Below, piece after piece: positions 48,801-61,640 of a stretch of DNA of 64,000 bases. Location of the stretch: NCBI GenBank assembly GCA_032209605.1, contig JASFXZ010000039.1, forward strand, positions 2,666,001 to 2,730,000, written 5' to 3'. Positions within the stretch are counted from its first letter, which is position 1, and each line of letters begins with the position of its first letter. Below the pieces are notes generated by a model. The model worked only from the letters and a program-made list of their open reading frames with translations, had not been told where the DNA came from and did not search any database. Source of the DNA: Mactromeris polynyma (taxonomy: Eukaryota; Mollusca; Bivalvia; Venerida; Mactridae). A program made the translations under genes and the position numbers.

Positions 48801-51800
48801 TTGGGCAAACAAACCTAATTCTAATTTAGGCCTAATTGATTGAAAATTTGTCTGAGCATGATGTGCCGAGGATATGCACAACTAGGCTTGATACTATTAA
48901 GTCTTGTTAAGTTTCACTGAAATCGGACTAAGGCTTGCCGAGAAATAGCGTGGACAAATTTTGTTTACAAATGGCCAGTTCTATATAGCCCCCAAATACA
49001 AACATTGCATATGTCAGTGAGCCAAATTTGTCATTTCATTTGTTAAGACATACTAAATAGGCATAAAATATAAATATGATAACAAGGATTTGTTTGACAA
49101 TTTGTTATCATACAAATATTATCAAATAAGAAGACTCCCTTTCATTTCAATTCCCCTTACAATGAGATAGTATATTACACAAGACAACCCATGCAAGTAA
49201 TAATTTTCCTAAACTTCTTCGCATACAATCCATGTTCTCTTTTAAAACATCTTATTACGAAAGAATTCAAAGTGCTAGCTTTAGTTGCAAACTCTCAACA
49301 GTAGAACCACATTCCCAGTTTACTGCAGTAGAATGGATTAGCCTAATGCTGTTCACATCAACTATTTTCTTTGCTTCCTGACTACCATAAACCAGATATT
49401 TTATAAGAATCAGTATTTCCATTAAGTCAAATTATAACAGAGAACATATATGCTATTCTCAAGCTATAAACTCACAATCATCAGGTTAGCAGTCAAGCAC
49501 TGGACTGTCACAAATGACCTGGCAGACTTATGATAAGTAAAGAGATGGCAATTTATTTTTCTAAGAACATGTATAATTACCTCATTATTACGACTAGCTT
49601 GCAGTAAGACAGAGAATTGATTTACAAATTTAGCCCAACAATGTACCAATATTTCTGTATGAATATCATCATAGTAGAGTTAAATAAATACTATAGACTA
49701 CAGTAAGACCTCACTTTAAGACCACCTCAATAATAAGACCACCTTGATATTAAGAACACAATTTTCAAGTCCATTTTCACTGTTTTGCTCTTTATTCAAC
49801 CTCAATATGAAGACCACCTCAATATATCAACCAGTTTTCAAGGGTCCCAAGGGTGGTCTTATTATCGAGGTTTTACTGTACTTTGTTTTGTGAATACTAT
49901 ATCAAATGAAATAGGCCACTTTTTCATGTCCCCAAACATCATTTATTCTCCAAGTATCAAAGAGGACCTCCTAAGATCTAGAAACAATGTCAGGAAATGG
50001 ACAAAGAGAACATACCTTTTTTTCACTTTCAACGGATTCATCATATTGTCCTCATTGGAATTAAGATTAGATTTTGTTGAGGCTGGATAACTAGCTGCAT
50101 CTTCGCTCCTCACACAGTCGTGAGAGGCGTACGTAGTGTTTCATCCTTTATTTTACAGGAGACAATGGGACGTTTTCTTTGTCCTCTTGAGCTAAAACAT
50201 AAAGCATTAAATGTTTAGCATAAACTTATTTATTCTACATAACATTAATTGTGAGGCCAACCTTAAAAAGTTGTTTGTGTGGCATAACCCAGACTTCTCT
50301 TGCTAATACTGAAAATTTGATAGTTTACACACTGCCTGGCAATATACTTGTAAGTTTGTATCCCATGCTATAAAAGAAATGATCCAATAGTACATCAGTG
50401 ATTTGTCTGCCATTTGTTGATAATTAAAATAATACCTTTAATTCAAGAAGGCAACACATTAAGACAATATTCCCTAATAAGCACCCCTCCCCTAATTAAA
50501 GCTCCCAACTTTAGACAAGCCAGTGCAAGTTTTGACACTTTCAACTTAGATCGACTAGTGGGTACCATTCTTGTTGTAATAGATGCATATGAGACCTTAA
50601 AATTAGTGACTTTTACCTTTATTAAACTGTCCATAAGTTTGATTTCCTGCATTGAGCTTTCCCCAATGAAGGTAAATCAAGACTCTGGGTTTGATTGCAA
50701 GCACTTGAGCTCTCCTCAATGAAGGTAAATACAGAATATTGGTTTGATTTCATGCACTGAGCTCTCCTCAATGAAAGTAAATACACTGAGCTCTCCTTAA
50801 TGGAAGGAAATACAGAATCAGTGTTTGACGCTGAGTATTGTGCTCTCCCTAATGGAGGTAAATACAAAATCTGGGTTTGAAATTGCATGGCAAAATCCCA
50901 CGTTTTCCTGTAGGCTTGAGCCTGGCACTGTTACGAAGACACAAGTAAAAGTCAGAGTACAGAGACACGTATGCAGGGCTAGGAAAACTAGTATGTAGTA
51001 AAATGATATGGTACCTATTTTGTCCATCCCGACCATCAACAGAACTAGTTGCCTAGACTATGGTGACTACAGTGGCCGTAGCTGGAGTCCAGGACTTGCT
51101 AACATCACTGAAATAGAACATAATTTACAATAAATATCATACCATGAAATGAACAATTTTCTGCATGTTCACTCTGGGCTTCTGATTATTATAACCAGTT
51201 TTCAAGGGTCGCAAAGGTGGTCTTATTATCGAGGTTTTACTGTACTTTGTTTTGTGGATAATACATCAAATGAAATAGGCCACTTTATCTTTTCCCATAA
51301 TAACAAAGTTTTTATAAAGTTCTGTAACAAACACAGCTTGTATCCTCAGACTTAATATTCACCATAAATTTGTATTCACATTAAAACGAATATGCGCTAT
51401 TCAGTACATATGATAGGAAACAACCCAAAGCTTTACTGCTCATCATGTTCTAATCAATATGAAAGGAACTACCGTCATTACTCATCCACCAATTGTTCAT
51501 GTCCCCAAACATTACTTATTCTCCAAGTATCAAAGAGGACCTCCTAAGGTCTAGAAACAATGTCAGGAAATGGACAAAGAGAACGTACCTTTTTTCACTT
51601 TCAATGGATTCATCATATTGTCCTCATTGGAATTAAGAATTGATTTTGTTGAGGCTGGATAACTAGCTGCATCTTCGCTCCTCACACAGTCGTGAGAGGC
51701 CTAGTGTTTCATCCTTTATTTTACAGGAGACAATGGGACGTTTTCTTTGTCCTCTTGAGCTAAAACATAAAGCATTAAATGTTTAGCATAAACTTATTTA

Positions 51801-54800
51801 TTCTACATGATAACATTAATTGTGAGGCCAACCATAAAAAGTTGTTTGTGTGGCATAACCCAGACTTCTCTTGCTAATACTGAAAATTTGATATTTTACA
51901 CACTGCCTGGCAATATACTTGTAAGTTTGTATCCCATGCTATAAAAGAAATGATCCAATAGTACATCAGTGATTTGTCTGCCATTTGTTGATAATTATAA
52001 TAATACCTTTAATTCAAGAAGGCAACACATTAAGACAATATTCCCTAATAAGCACCCCTCCCCTAATTAAAGCTCCTGACTTTAGACAAGCCAGTGCAAG
52101 TTTTGACACTTACAACTTAGATCGACTAGTGGGTACCATACTTGTTGTAATAGATGCATACAAGACCTTAAAATTAGTGACTTTTACCTTTATTAAACTG
52201 TCCATAAGTTTGATTTCCTGCATTGAGCTCTCCTCAATGATGGTAAATAAAGACTCTGGGTTTGATTGCAAGCACTCGAGCTCTCCTCAATGAAGGTAAA
52301 TACAGAATATTGGTTTGATTTCATGCACTGAGCTCTCCTCAATGAAAGTAAATACACTGAGCTCTCCTTAATGGAAGGAAATACAGAATCAGTGATTGAT
52401 GCTGAGTATTGTGCTCTCCCTAATGGAGGTAAATACAAAATCTGGGTTTGAAATTGCATGGCAAAATCCCACGTTTTCCTGTAGGCTTGAGCGTGGCACA
52501 GTGTTACGAAGACACAAGTAAAAGTCAGAGTACAGAGTAAAAGTCAGAGTACAGAGACACATATGCAGGGCTAGGAAAAGTAGTATGTAGTAAAATGATA
52601 TGGTACCTATTTTGTCCATCCCGACCATCAACAGAACTAGTTGCCCTGACTATGGTGACTATGGTGACTACAGTGGCCGTAGCTGGAGTCAAGGACTTGC
52701 ATACATCACTGAAATATAACATAATTTACAATAAATACCATACCATGAAATGAACAATTTTCTGCATGTTCACTCTGGGCTTCTGAGTGTTAATATATTT
52801 CTATTATCCTCAAAAGTCTTTAAACATGAATTATTTTGTTCATGAAAATTTAAGTTCAAACAGTGAGAGGAGAGTTCAAGTAAGAAGAAAAACATTTTAT
52901 TTTATCATGTACTTCACATGTCATGGCAACAGAAAATAATGGAGTTGTCCAAAATTATGAGGGCCTAAGACTCAACTAGACCAGATATATACTTTATGTA
53001 GATCTATTTTTTTACTGCACTATCTGAATTAATTTTAACCGGACAAGACAGCAGTGGTTCAAACTGTCAAAACTAAAAATTCTAATCTACCAAGGTTAAC
53101 ACAAATATGTGCATTCAATACAACAAAACTTCATTATATGTAAGTATATTACTTATATAACTATTGTCAATGTAAACACGGTATGCACAAAGTTTAATGT
53201 AAATCACTCCATTACAGCTGAATATAATTTGGGACAACTGTCTGGAAAAATACAAGCTGTTGTGATAGCATAATAACTCACCTTTCTTCATCAAAATTAT
53301 GCACTGATGTTTCAACATGTAGAGACTGTCCGTTTGAAATGGACGTGTCATTTTTCGTATGGTAAGTAGTATCATGTCCATTTGAAATGGACGTGTCATC
53401 TTTCGTATGGTAAGTAGTATCATGTCCGTTTGAAATGGACGTGTCATCTTTCGTATGGTAAGTAGTATCAGATGCCTAGATAACACAAACACAGTACATT
53501 TGTTACTTCTGATTTCATAAATGTTTCCAATCATATGCAGTGTTTAAGTGACAGAGAAATTTCACAGACATGTGCGTTTCATTTTTAGCATGGTATGTTA
53601 TATTTCAATACACAGGGGATATTTGTTAACTTTGTGTACATCTTGTCCATACACAGGTGATTTTACATCACTGGCAGTACCAAATTAATCTTTATAAAGG
53701 AATAAAGTATGATTTAACAGAACTGATGACAGATTGAGCTACCCGAGTTTCAAACAAGAGCACCGCCTTCAGGTGCATGATGCTTGTCTGTTTAGTTTCA
53801 AAGGTATACCTTGGAACAGTTTCTGAGAACTGTTTTTTTGGGGGGGAGGGGGGGGGGGGGGGGCCCGAAGAATTTTAAAAAAAATTGTTAAGACTCACCT
53901 AAGACTTTTTGGTGTTGTGAGTTAAGAAATAAACAAATTGAAAATGGGGAGGGAGGGGGAGTGCCCACCCCCCCCCCCCCAAAGAATTGTGTTGTTGTTT
54001 GTAGTAGTTGAGAAAAGCAAAAAATAATTGTTTTGGAACCCCCCCCCCCCCCTAAAATACGACAGACCCCGAAATAGCTATGACATTACCTCTGTCACTG
54101 GTACTGACGTATTATCATCATCTGGTGTGGATGTATGTGAGCTAAGGTCAACTGAAACACCAAAAATAGAAAAGTCTAATTGCAAATTTTATCGACTTAT
54201 ATGAGACTAAATTAATTTTATGCCACAACACAGTATAACAAACATTTACTTATTTAGCTATGCTGACAGAGGTCAAAGATCACAGCTTTTGTCTTGGTGT
54301 ATTAAGGCGAGTGAGTGACATGTATCAAATTGCCCAAAGGGATTCCAACTCATGACCTTTGGATCAGAAGTCAGGTACTCTACCCTCTGACCACTAAGTT
54401 ACTCATTCAAACATTGACTGTATGCTAAAATACCATTACATCTCTCAATTGTTTTGCCCAAATAAAATCTTGACGATGCATATAAAATTAGCATTCATAA
54501 TTAAAACATGATAAGCACAAATTGCTTGAAATAAATGTGCAGATTTCATCAAAACAAACATTCTGACCAAAGTGCATGCAGATCAAGTGAAGATGTGATC
54601 TCGGGAATGCTAACATTGTTGATGGACACATTGCGATTCTAATAGCTCACTTTGAGCATGCTCAGATGAACAACCATGTTTTCAATGTGAAATGCTCATT
54701 TTATCCAAATATCCATCATCAAGCAACATTTATGATGGTAGAGTTTAATGTACAGCTAGGGGAGATAATTAAGACAGACAGACAGACAGATTCTAGCCTA

Positions 54801-57800
54801 CATGTTTCACACTCAACTTAAAATGGAACATACATGAAATATACATACCAATTATCACATCCTGGTAATCCTCATACATCACAAACTACAATACAGAAAA
54901 AAGGACAACGTGAATATGAACATAAAAATCTAGGAATACATATTTAACTGCAATAAACTGTCAAAACTTTCTGGAAATATTCCATCAACCTTTTGACCTC
55001 ATTTTCTTACTAACAGTACAATTTATGGTTTGATTCTTTGCATCAATTTGAGCAGAATTAAAATGTTTATAAAAAAGAAAATCCCCACTGACAAAATGCT
55101 CCATTGTAACCAATGAAGATAAGGCAAAGATGCAGCTGTATGTTTAGTATGAGATTCAATACTTAAGTGACTTAAGTCAATCAACAAAATAACAGTCAAC
55201 AACATACCTGCTCGTATTCCCAGTATTCCCATTCGAGCTGAAATAAACAAATAATATTTATATTAGTTATATTAATATCAACATCAAGCAACCTACAACA
55301 AAAAATCAATGAACAGAGTGACTCATCTAGTATACCCCTTAAATTTTGAGTGTGAGGGGGGGATGATTACAAACAACTATTCATTCTTTACTTTCTTATA
55401 TACACTGAACAAATTTTCTAAATGTCCGTGTGATAAAATACAAGTTTAAGAAAAAAGTTGTATATTCCGACTTAAAATTTGGCATTATAGTATTATACAA
55501 AATACTCGACTTTCACAAAAAGAATACGTATTTATCGTCATGGTTGACCATGTATGAGGGCTAGTAAGATTTTCAACTTTTTGCACGAGGATCACGCATA
55601 CTATTTCGTAAGTGGTACATTTCAATGCAATCATGTCCAACACGAAAAACAGAAAAGATGGCAAGAATGACCAGGGCCGTCGGTATGATTGATGCTCGTA
55701 CTCCGATTCAATAGATATGACTTATTTTATAAATTAATTAATCAATTCAAATAGAATTTTGAAAATAATTATTGACTTTTTAATAACATTTCTTGTTACC
55801 CATCGGTTCAATAGACCAACATGTGAATATAGATGTAAAAATTGTGTTAGTCCTTTTTAGGCTAGAATTGTCAATTTGTAATACCTAAGCAATGTTTAAA
55901 GAAATATTATGGTGCAGACATAACATAACTCTCTGTCAATCTAATACATAACAATAAATAACATACCTCTTCTTCAAATTCAAATTCCATCTGAAATACA
56001 CAATAAATGTTTATGTTACTTTTCTAATAGCACTCGTGCATGCATTTTAGGCTGTTTTATCAATTGCCTGTCATGTTTACATTTATATTTTGGACTTGCA
56101 CAGAATGTGCAATGCAGATGAGTTCACAGTAACTTATACTTGTTATACCAAGCACATTATGAATACAAATCAAAGTTGACAATACTGCTGATATGAATTG
56201 TACAGATGTTCAGAATCTGTGACTATAAATAACGGATGGACAGTTATTGAATAAAGATTACATACATTTTTAAAATCAACAAAAATATATCTCTCTGAAC
56301 CTACCAGTGGATCAACAGTAGTGTAGGGGCTCTTGTCTTCATTTATTGACAGAGCCTGCAAAACAGGCATGGTATGATCAAGTTCTACTACATCCACTTC
56401 AACTGTTGACTCAAACAATTCCTGCAAATAACAAAATAATCTTCATCAGTAACATTATTTCTCATAATGCACTAGTGGAGTATTCATGCAAATAATGGCC
56501 ACATCACATATTCAAACATATGTTCCCTAAACAATTTCCCTGAAGCATTGGCTCAGTGACATCTCAGCCTCATGTCTTCACGAAATATGAAAATATTGAT
56601 ATGTTTGAGTTTTTTTTAGCAATTTCAGCATAATTATGCTGACATTAAATTGGAATAAATCATCAGAATTCATTGTGGTTGAACCACCCAACATCCATTT
56701 ATAATTATGTTTGTAAATAAATTTTAACAATTCATGGTTGGGGTACTACAATGTATGATGTCTGTTTAGTCCAAACACATGCAGATAATCTACCAGTATT
56801 TATTACTTTATCGACATAAGACACATCACTTAAAACTGCCTAATGAGAATAAACAGAATACTATTTACCTGCTGGTTTCCCAACCATTTCTTTGCAGCAC
56901 TGAAAAATTAAATAACCATGTATGAACATCTGAGAACAAGAGCTGCCTAATGACAATACACTTGAATACTTCCAATACTTGGTAAGAATTGAATATCACA
57001 ACCTTACAACTCCTGAAGCAAGATGCAGTACTTGCAGAGATACACAATAAACATTTGCTAAGGTCCACATTTTCGTATGAGTGGTATTTTATATTCTATT
57101 TATGTAAATGAAAATTAGTTGAAATTATCACAGACATATAAAATGGTTTATATATCTATGAAATTCTTTATCAATATATTATTTGAAATTACATAAATAG
57201 TATTACACAATTCATTCAAGCATGACAAGATCATAAGTGTGAAATTTAACTGAAAATTAAATTATGTTTAAACTAGGGGCAGTCTATGCGAAAGACGCGG
57301 ACATATTACTGGACCGGAGGACTGGTAAACTTGGAAGTATTACTGGCCCGGACAGAATATTACTGGCCCGGAAATTGATAATGACCAAAATCGTGAAGTA
57401 TACTAAATAACTATTAAATTACTATTCTATTAAGCTGAAATTGGTTAAACTTAAAGTTTAATAAGGTCAATGTGTAAAATGGTAACACAAAATGGTCTGC
57501 ATTTCCATTTATGCACTTTGACATAATGTATAAAGTTTATAACTACCTGTATTCTTAAATTATAATTATGAGATCTATTCAAAATCACTGATCGGGAAGT
57601 AAATCTGATGCTTTGCCTAGTTTCAGTAGCTAAAAATATTTACCACCAATGAAAACTATGACAATGTAGTTTTCTCAACATTACATTGAATGGGTCATTT
57701 TAGAACAACCCATAATATAAATGTAGAATGGTATGTGTATCTCCTAGATAGCGACATGAATATTGTCAAAAGATTCAGTCATTTATAAATATGAAATCAT

Positions 57801-59693
57801 TTATTTATGCATTAAGTTCAACTACTGGTTGTTTGACATATTCCAAACTTGAACACATCTTCCATACAGGAGTTATTTAAAAACACATTCATAAAACACT
57901 AACAAATAAGTAACTAGAAAATTATAATTATGCAAACATAAAAAACAAGTATCAACAGATAAAAACTGTTTTACTAACAGATACTGGTAGACAGGGCGAG
58001 TGCAGTTCACAAATGGACATTTATATTGACTTGACATTTTGATCGCACTTTCAGTTACAAATAAGATATTTAAGCGTTTGAAATTATTTCAGCGCATTTT
58101 TGATGATATCTAGCTGTTTTGAGGTGATTAAACTTCCTCTCTCGACAGAATCATGCTCGACATTGTTGTTAAAACGAAAGTGAAATTGTCGTGATATTTC
58201 GTACTCGAATGTTTTCGTACCGTAAGTACGATGTTTTTTAATTGTGCATATGGCTATTTTTGCACATATTTTGGGTTTTATTTACATTAATTCAAAATTT
58301 TACGTATGTATTTTGAATAAATATATGATATTCCAACGTAAAATATCACAACAACTTATTTGTTACACGGACTACTTCGCGACAGAATAACTCGCACAAT
58401 GTGCTGCGTAGTAATACGTTATTGACATAGACGCTCTCAGAGATTCAATAGAAGTGGCACAGGTTTGATTTGTAAACATTCGGTGCAATTTAGCTGACAA
58501 ATGATTATACCTGTCAATTAGTTTCGGAATTGGTGCTTCGTAGAGTCAGAACTTTCTAATTTCTGAATGCGCCTGCTACTTTCGTTTTTGTCTTCCTCAA
58601 ATACGCATGCGCATTCATGTACGAACGTTGATGCTTTGTTTTTACATCTTAACGATCCACATGTACATGTTTTAAAAGACGTTTACCTCAAATAATTTGT
58701 TATAAACCAATGAAAATCGTTGAAGATAGTTCCACTCAAGTTATGGCTATTTTTGTTCCCAAATATTATGAAATAATCCACCGGCCAGGAGGGCCAGTGA
58801 AATTGTAAATTTTATCGGACCTCTTCAAATTTTGCCGGTCAGGTCCGAGGTCCGACGGTCTTTCGCATAGACTGTAGAGGCAGAATTAATTTGTAACAAG
58901 AGGATTTTTGAGCAATTTTTCAAACTGTATATCCATAAAGTTTGAGACCATGATGGTCACTGAAACGGAACATTGCAGCTTCTTTAACATTATACAGTAA
59001 TTCAAAAATTCAAAATGAATTTTGTAACACTAATATTGGAATTACACAAAGACCATTTGAAAGAAATTTGTGATCAGGTAAGACTTCAGGATTCCACCAT
59101 ACAGTAAAATCTCACATAAAGATCATGTGCACCTAAATCACATCAAAATAAGAATACAATGGTCACCATTTTGTTCTTTATTAAACCTCAATATTAATAC
59201 CACCTCATTATTAAGACCAGTATTCTAGGTTCCCAAGAGTGGTCTTATTCCTGAGGTTTTACTGTATACCAACAGGTGAAAAGTGGCATTGCCCTTGACA
59301 GCCAGGTTAAAGCATGGATGATGGAACAACCTTGGGACTTTTCCTGTGAAATAAATTGGCAATCCTTCTAGCAGTTTCAGATGAGAAGATTGAAGTTTTC
59401 TCACTATACATACAGACATACAGAGAGTAGAGAGCTACCAAGGAATATTTGCTTAAATTTTGCCGGTAGGGGGATGCCTAGTCCAGCCTCGGACGTCACA
59501 TCTCTATACTGCCGCTGTTCATCTATTACGCATGTAAAAGTCGGAGTACACAGACATGTATGCTGGACTAGTTTATGCCAAACAAATAATTTATTAAGGA
59601 CAGCCATGGAACATACATGCAGACAAGACACCTGTCTAGTCATCAAGTATTTAAAACAACTTACCTAGTAGCCAAATACAGAATGGAGATCAT
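45876..59693 (-). CDS. Unrecognised multi-exon gene with micro-exons and a 16-residue repeat
   Basis: Minus-strand exons: 59741-59665 (ATG at 59693), 56899-56869, 56421-56305, 55990-55967, 55237-55208, 54885-54849, 54151-54090, 53475-53282, 52708-52607, 51680-51589, 49654-49581, 47657-47609 and, weakly, 45907-45876 with TAA. All have AG/GT borders and matching phases; the total is 873 nt, about 290 residues. Start MISILYLATSAAKKWLGNQQ; then an acidic part (STVEVDVVELDH), three tiny exons alternating acidic and aromatic residues (MEFEFEEE, LEWEYWEYEQ, FVMYEDYQDVII), a Ser/Thr/Asp part, three copies of HDTTYHTKDDTSISNG (the first begins ASDTT), a Thr/Val stretch (TATVVTIVTIV), a Ser/Asn-rich exon and a helical WAKFVNQFSVLLQASRNNE. 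No signal peptide, transmembrane run or known domain is evident. Exons 52.6 and 51.6 kb have decayed duplicates. The exon at 51.6 kb and the last exon are the least certain; an exon opening at the other acceptor (51.76 kb) would end in a stop. Confidence 0.5.
45908..47608. other. Long intron or intergenic stretch, nothing recognised
   Basis: AT-rich, with only short ORFs lacking exon borders. It would be the last intron of the unrecognised gene if the terminal exon at 45876-45907 is real, and its 3' flank if not. Confidence 0.4.
47900..48960 (-). repeat. ~150-bp dispersed repeat in tandem, about 5 units
   Basis: The phrase ACTAGGCTTAGTACTATTAA...GTTTCACTGAAA...GCCGAGAAATA...AAGGGCCATAACCCAGTGAA recurs near 47955, 48108, 48262, 48415 and 48880. 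This is the ubiquitous bivalve 'GGGCCATAAC' repeat; here it is locally tandem. It lies in an intron of the unrecognised gene. A 22-A run at 48740 sits between units. Confidence 0.8.
49701..49878. mobile_element. 178-bp pogo/Tigger-like MITE
   Basis: Ends CAGTAAGACCTCACTTTAAG and, inverted, CAGTAAAACCTCGATAATAA, both reaching into 'AAGACCAC', with TA on both sides. Related copies are at 59102-59264 and, truncated, near 51195-51243. A lone end (ACAGTAAAACCTCACTTCAA) sits at 59938. Confidence 0.75.
50016..50108 (-). pseudogene. Decayed duplicate of the 51.6-kb exon
   Basis: This is the left copy of exon 51680-51589 within the tandem duplication. It has seven A (six in the right copy) before the splice donor, so its reading phase no longer fits the next exon at 49654-49581, where splicing would give an early TAA. 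Confidence 0.5.
51015..51107 (-). pseudogene. Decayed duplicate of the 52.6-kb exon
   Basis: This is the left copy of exon 52708-52607. Acceptor and donor are kept, but GTCACCATAGTC is followed by TAG in frame, where the right copy reads on (GTCAGG). A 9-nt in-frame repeat present in the right copy is absent. Confidence 0.6.
53830..54052. repeat. Long G and C homopolymer runs in an intron
   Basis: A G-rich run at about 53840-53863 (broken by one A) is followed by two C runs at about 53967-53980 and 54039-54052. All lie in the intron between the exons at 54.1 and 53.4 kb of the unrecognised gene. The opposed runs could pair or form quadruplex structures. Confidence 0.8.
54307..54420 (-). repeat. 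tRNA-derived SINE relic (same family as 3648)
   Basis: On the minus strand: AGTGGTCAGAGGGTAGAGTA, then TTCTGATCCAAAGGTCATGA and a decayed box B (GAGTTGGAATCC). It is close to the plus-strand SINE in the P2X7-like gene. Confidence 0.55.
54773..54791. repeat. (GACA)n microsatellite
   Basis: Four to five GACA units in an intron of the unrecognised gene. Confidence 0.8.
57280..58874. mobile_element. 1.6-kb nonautonomous TIR transposon
   Basis: Ends CAGTCTATGCGAAAGAC and, inverted, the same 17 bases form the terminal repeats. Further matching pieces (CGGACC/GGTCCG, TACTGG/CCAGTA-like, CCGGCC) follow inside. Flanks TAGGGG/TAGAGG are similar but do not settle a target duplication, so the superfamily is open (hAT is possible). 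The centre (58130-58660) is CpG-rich. No transposase ORF. It lies in the second intron of the unrecognised gene. Confidence 0.65.
59102..59264. mobile_element. 163-bp pogo/Tigger-like MITE
   Basis: CAGTAAAATCTCACATAAAG and, inverted, CAGTAAAACCTCAGGAATAA, with TA flanks at 59100-59101 and 59265-59266. It is of the same family as 49701-49878, including the internal 'TTCTTTATTAAACCTCAATA' part. Confidence 0.72.
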
Positions 59694-59764
59694 GCTGATA
59701 ACTTGTCTTATAAGCTTGTTTGTATATGTTTATATTTCAATCTGAAAGATACAAATAATACATG

Positions 59765-61640
59765 TAACATGGTATTTTAAGGGTAAAATAAACATTCAAG
59801 TTTCTCTATAATATAATTACTAATTGAACATTTAACTTCATAGGACCCTTGTATCTAGTTAATATTGTGTATGGGCTTTCAATACATTGTCATGTAAATT
59901 ATTTCATCCAGCCGACTTCAGATAAATAATTCAATATACAGTAAAACCTCACTTCAAGGTAAAGAATATGCATTATGCACCAAAACAGATTTTCTCCTGT
60001 TTTGCAGTCACAATATTGCACCATGCAGTTATTGAATATTCTGGCCTTAATTTGCAATGGAAGGTGGACAATTGCCTACAAACATAGAACTTGCAAAAAC
60101 ATCAATTGCAAACTTAAAACTAGACATCAGGCAACCACATAAGCTCACATTAAGCACATTGTGCTTATGAGAGCTACCCGCTTCGACTTTAATGTTACCA
60201 TGAGATGCACAACTAGTTTCTGTTAATGGGTCATAAATTCTCGTTAAAAATGCCTTGGTGGATCTAAACTTCTGATTGCTATGTTTGCCAAGTTACATTT
60301 CCTTGAAAACTGATTAAGTATTTCTTGCCTTAAACTAAATATTTAATATCTGGACACACCGACTGACAAAAAGGGCGATTCTTAATCTAGCTTTATTCTA
60401 TCCGAATTCGTTTACATTTTCTATTGTCATCTCTTTTCGCGACTGCATGAATTTTCCAGTATTCGTATGATTTTCCAAGCTTGTCACAAGTATTTCATGT
60501 TGCACAAGTATCCCAAACCTTCACATGTCTGTTTCGCGATTTTATCAACGTTTATTTAGCCTAAGTTTTTATGCATTTATTGTAAATTTCCTGCACATGT
60601 TCTACGATCCTTGCAGGCACTCCCACGTTTATAATGCATTATGGGAATGTTTAACTACGTTTGCTAGGCATATATTTAATATCGTTGTCGTCTTTAAGGA
60701 TGTACAAATGTGATTTTAATGTTAGATTATATCAACGATGTTAAGTGTGTGCCAGTTTAGAGGCGCTAACTGTCCGTAATATTTTCATGACACCGTGTGT
60801 GAAATGCATAGCGAATGGTTTATTGAAGTTTTAAGCCAATGCAAAGATGTTACGAACGACATTCAAGAACGACTACTCTTGATAGCTTCTTGACAGACGA
60901 TTTTCGGAAAATGTGGACAAGCAAACGATTTTCGGAAAGCGTGGGATCTCCCGAACGCTTGAGCTTATGGTAGCATTTGTACCGAAATGTAATCAAATGA
61001 ATGAGAGTACCTTTAAATGCGAAAAATAGCCTTTATTAGCGCAGAAATTTCGCGCACAGCAAATAATAAAATTAGATTTTTGACGGAGGTGCGAGCGGGT
61101 AAATTTTTATTTTATTTTCTACTCTTGCATTTTAAAGGAGCGGTAAATCCGACGAACTACAAATCAATTTGATGTGGCCTAAGAGAGGCATGCATGATTT
61201 GATATTCGACTAGGATTTAAAAAGGCTGTATTGACGTATTATTCCATATCATTGCCACCAAAACGAAAAGATGGACGCACACAGAAAGTCACGTGACAAC
61301 AGCTATATAATCGTATCAGGTTTCAAAGTTTCAATTAACATCAATATCTTCACGCTTTGAAATATGTGCACAAAACATAGCATAAATTGCAAAAATAAAC
61401 ATCATACAAAATGATCATCATCTAGCATTGTTGTTTGACCCCATGTAGGCTCATAAATGGTTGAGAGCAATTTTAATTTATCGTAATTTTCAACTCAAAT
61501 AAACACTTTTATGCCAGTATTTTAACATGCAAACATTGCCCATACATATGTTCTAGTCGAATGCAAAAGAACTATAACATGACTGACCTAGAAACTGAAA
61601 AAATGCATTTTTGTCGAAATAATTTTAAATCAGGTCTTAC
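59765..61640. other. First intron of the unrecognised gene, nothing recognised
   Basis: AT-rich to about 60400. It is somewhat richer in CpG between 60730 and 61150. A lone MITE end is present at 59938. No coding exon is supported. Confidence 0.4.

Larger units (their letters stand above)
49829..52786. repeat. Tandem duplication of a 1.4-1.6 kb block containing two exons
   Basis: 49829-51184 and 51195-52786 are near-identical over most of their length. The right copy has about 200 bp extra (51282-51490). Offsets are about 1.37 kb at the left end and 1.57 kb after the extra piece. Both copies end in TGTTCACTCTGGGCTTCTGA, and the right copy begins inside a MITE (CCAGTTTTCAAGGGTC). Each holds a minisatellite of 'TGAGCTCTCCTCAATGAAGG' units (50655-50880 and 52226-52450). 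Confidence 0.92.

Noticed and set aside
50443..52722. Paired ORFs of 88-102 codons present in both duplicate blocks
   Set aside because: They cross the 'TGAGCTCTCCTCAATGAAGG' minisatellite and splice sites of the better exon model; conservation only reflects the recent duplication.
53115..53534. 139-codon minus ORF over the 48-bp repeats
   Set aside because: A different frame of the same exon gives matching phase on both sides, and this one does not.
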